Assembly: GCA_024278415.1 (NCBI GenBank)
Contig: JAJRTI010000214.1
Location: forward strand, 1-7,263
Source: Planctomycetota bacterium
Lineage (GTDB): Bacteria > Planctomycetota > Brocadiia > JAJRTI01
Reading direction: 5' to 3'
DNA length: 7,263 nucleotides
Shown: positions 5,879 through 7,263 of the stretch, piece after piece
Numbering within the stretch: position 1 is the stretch's first letter
How the letters are laid out: each line of letters opens with the position of its first letter
Program-made: the position numbers and the translations under genes
The notes under the pieces: generated by a model
The model's input: only the letters and a program-made list of their open reading frames with translations
Database searches by the model: none
Told to the model about the DNA's origin: nothing

Positions 5879-6073
5879 ATGGTTGAGATTCACATAACTC
5901 CCGATCAGTTGGGTTTCCTATTGGAGATTCTGGAGCGAGAGCTTCGGGGCCTCCGGTCGGAGATCCACCATACCGACTCCAGGGACTACCGCGAACGCCT
6001 GTTGGCGCGCAGGAAGACGCTCGAGGACTTGCTCGCGGTTCTGCGTGAGCACGAGTCCCCCGCCGCGGTCTGA
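5879..6073 (+). CDS. Small helical-hairpin protein, 64 residues
   Basis: A short, charged cytoplasmic protein of unknown function. It has two predicted helices, about residues 8-31 (DQLGFLLEILERELRGLRSE) and 36-58 (YRERLLARRKTLEDLLAVLR), joined by a turn at HHTDSRD (30-36). Leucines at regular spacing in both helices suggest an antiparallel coiled-coil hairpin. There is no signal peptide or membrane segment. The excellent AAGGAGG ribosome site and the amphipathic pattern argue that it is real; it is easily missed because of its size. The EIHHTDSRDYRE-type turn looks like something I have seen in small uncharacterised bacterial proteins, but I cannot name a family. The gene converges on the oxidoreductase at 6087-7076, with 13 bases between stops. 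Confidence 0.7.
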   Translation: MVEIHITPDQLGFLLEILERELRGLRSEIHHTDSRDYRERLLARRKTLEDLLAVLREHESPAAV

Positions 6074-6086
6074 TACGGGCGCGCGG

Positions 6087-7076
6087 CTAGAGATCCACTG
6101 CCTGCCCCGTCTTCGCGGATTGGTACGCGGCCTCGATCATGCGCTGCACTTCGAGAGACTCGGCCGCGCCGGACGTGGGCTCCTGGCCGGTCCGAACGCA
6201 CTCGACGAAATGGGCAACCATCGCGGCCGTGGGGTCGGCAGACGAGTCGAACTCCTCCTTCAGCTCCCCGCCCTCGTAGTGGCGCACGCGCGCGCGCTGT
6301 GCGTCGATGCTGCCCTTGGTGCCGTGGAGCGTGATGCGCGTTTCCGCGGGCAGGGTGAGGAAGCACACCACGAGCGAGCCGATGGCGCCGTCCGCGTACT
6401 CCAGGTTTACCACGGCCTTGTCGTCGATGTCGTAGTCCGTGCCCGGCGCGGCCTTCATGCGGCCGGTCGCGGCGTGGATGCGCGCGGGCAAGCCCTTGTA
6501 CCAGTGCATGAGGTCCAGGGGGTGCCAGCCGGAGTCGATGAGCGCGACGCCGCCGGACTTGGCCTCCTCTCCGCGCCAACTCCACTGGTTGTCCAGGGCC
6601 TTGGTCCAGCGGTACGTGATGCGGCCGGTGACCATGAACACGTCGCCGAGCGCGCCGGAGTCGGCGATCTGCTTCATGCGCCGAAAACTCTCGCCGAACT
6701 TGTTCTGCCCGCCGATCATGACGATCTTGCCCGCCTTCTGCGCGGCCGCGGCGATGGCCTCCGCGTCGGCCAAGTTTCGGGCGAAGGGCTTCTCCTTGAG
6801 CACGTGCGCGCCGCTGTCGACCGCGGCGCAGACCGCATCGCGATAGAGATAGTGGGGCAGGCTGATCATGGCCGCGTCGCATTGCTCGCGCTCGAACAGG
6901 CGGCCGAAGTCATCGTACGCCGCGGCGCCGAACCGCTTCGCGGCCTCTTCGCGCGCGTCGGGGTTCACGTCGCACACTGCGACAATCTCGACGTCCGGGT
7001 GGTTCGCCAGTGCATTGACAAGCGCACTGCCGCGGCCAGCCACGCCTACGAGCGCGGAACGTAGCTTCTCTGTCAC
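6087..7076 (-). CDS. Gfo/Idh/MocA family oxidoreductase
   Basis: A 329-residue cytoplasmic NAD(P)-dependent oxidoreductase of the sugar/inositol dehydrogenase superfamily. The Rossmann fold shows GVAGRG (11-16), and D36 in VAVCDVNPD favours NAD. The canonical E95-K96-P97 motif (VLKEKPFA) carries the conserved lysine. The C-terminal domain has the family's D-x-x-x-H pattern in LIDSGWHPLDLMHW (D181, H185, D188). Length and motifs are standard, in contrast to the divergent paralogue at 1338-2519. The start is GTG at 7076; on the minus strand GGAG (7087-7084) lies seven bases upstream. I see no convincing promoter. The superfamily is too broad to name a substrate. The neighbouring small gene ends 13 bases from this gene's stop, tail to tail. 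Confidence 0.92.
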   Translation of the reverse strand: MTEKLRSALVGVAGRGSALVNALANHPDVEIVAVCDVNPDAREEAAKRFGAAAYDDFGRLFEREQCDAAMISLPHYLYRDAVCAAVDSGAHVLKEKPFARNLADAEAIAAAAQKAGKIVMIGGQNKFGESFRRMKQIADSGALGDVFMVTGRITYRWTKALDNQWSWRGEEAKSGGVALIDSGWHPLDLMHWYKGLPARIHAATGRMKAAPGTDYDIDDKAVVNLEYADGAIGSLVVCFLTLPAETRITLHGTKGSIDAQRARVRHYEGGELKEEFDSSADPTAAMVAHFVECVRTGQEPTSGAAESLEVQRMIEAAYQSAKTGQAVDL

Positions 7077-7096
7077 AGGGGATCTCCGTTAGGGCC

Positions 7097-7125
7097 GGGG
7101 ACGCGATGCGGAAGCCGCAATCCCC
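7097..7125. other. Hairpin in the leader of the second oxidoreductase
   Basis: TGCGG (7107-7111) pairs with CCGCA (7115-7119) around AAG, and GGGGA (7097-7101) pairs with TCCCC (7121-7125) outside a 5-to-1 internal loop. On the minus strand it would lie 10 bases upstream of the GGAG ribosome site if transcription starts beyond 7125. It might affect translation, but no known riboswitch is recognised. From 7126 to the right end I see no gene. Confidence 0.3.
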
Positions 7126-7263
7126 CCTTTAGCAGACATTTATGTGAGGCAGTTGATTGGACTCTCGTCGGACGCGTGCCGAGGCCATGTCTTGGCATCG
7201 CTCGCCAGGTCTGAGACCATGAGCATTGCCAGATCGGGCGGCGACCGCTGAGGCTAAGTAAAT

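Noticed and set aside
6045..7064. A 339-codon plus-strand frame opposite the second oxidoreductase
   Set aside because: Antisense shadow created by high GC at third codon positions; no domain motif is seen.
7208..7218. GGTCT-G-AGACC dyad near the right end
   Set aside because: An isolated 5-bp dyad of this size is expected by chance in a window of 7 kb, and no gene start is next to it.

Overview
This is a GC-rich bacterial chromosomal segment with five protein genes, arranged + + - + -, separated by repeat-bearing intergenic DNA. The genes are: an EI24/CysZ-type membrane protein (232-1041 +), a variant Gfo/Idh/MocA oxidoreductase (1338-2519 +), a large exported protein with a seven-repeat propeller and a C-terminal PHP-type metallohydrolase (2641-5484 -), a 64-residue helical protein (5879-6073 +) and a canonical Gfo/Idh/MocA oxidoreductase (6087-7076 -). 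There is no rRNA, tRNA, CRISPR array, transposase or phage gene. Two Gfo/Idh/MocA paralogues beside an exported PHP/propeller protein, together with octamer and heptamer repeats between genes, suggest a Planctomycetota, Verrucomicrobiota, Lentisphaerota or Hydrogenedentota-like bacterium. That assignment is inference only; there is no marker gene in the window.

Layout. Bases 1-160 hold an AACGTGA heptamer array and then an octamer (ATTCCANN) array that folds back on itself. The EI24 gene follows, starting at ATG 232 rather than at the TTG at 160. Bases 1042-1337 contain three related hairpins with changing stems and then a larger hairpin ahead of the first oxidoreductase. That gene converges on the propeller-PHP gene, and the 121 bp between them carry a second copy of the octamer hairpin. 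The propeller-PHP gene has a strong ribosome binding site and a plausible promoter of its own. The 394 bp between it and the small gene contain several dyads, including a further hairpin of the 1065-1172 family. The small gene and the second oxidoreductase converge with only 13 bp between their stops.

Working together. Orientation and spacing rule out one operon; each gene looks like its own transcription unit. A shared role is only a hypothesis: the exported protein would act outside the cytoplasm on an ester-, phosphate- or sugar-containing substrate, while the cytoplasmic NAD(P)-dependent oxidoreductases would act on sugar-like compounds. The most notable points are the two families of intergenic folded repeats (one with a covarying base pair), the propeller-PHP fusion, and the oxidoreductase in which the usual EKP motif reads PKP. 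I did not find a clear defence system, mobile element or other multi-gene new system.
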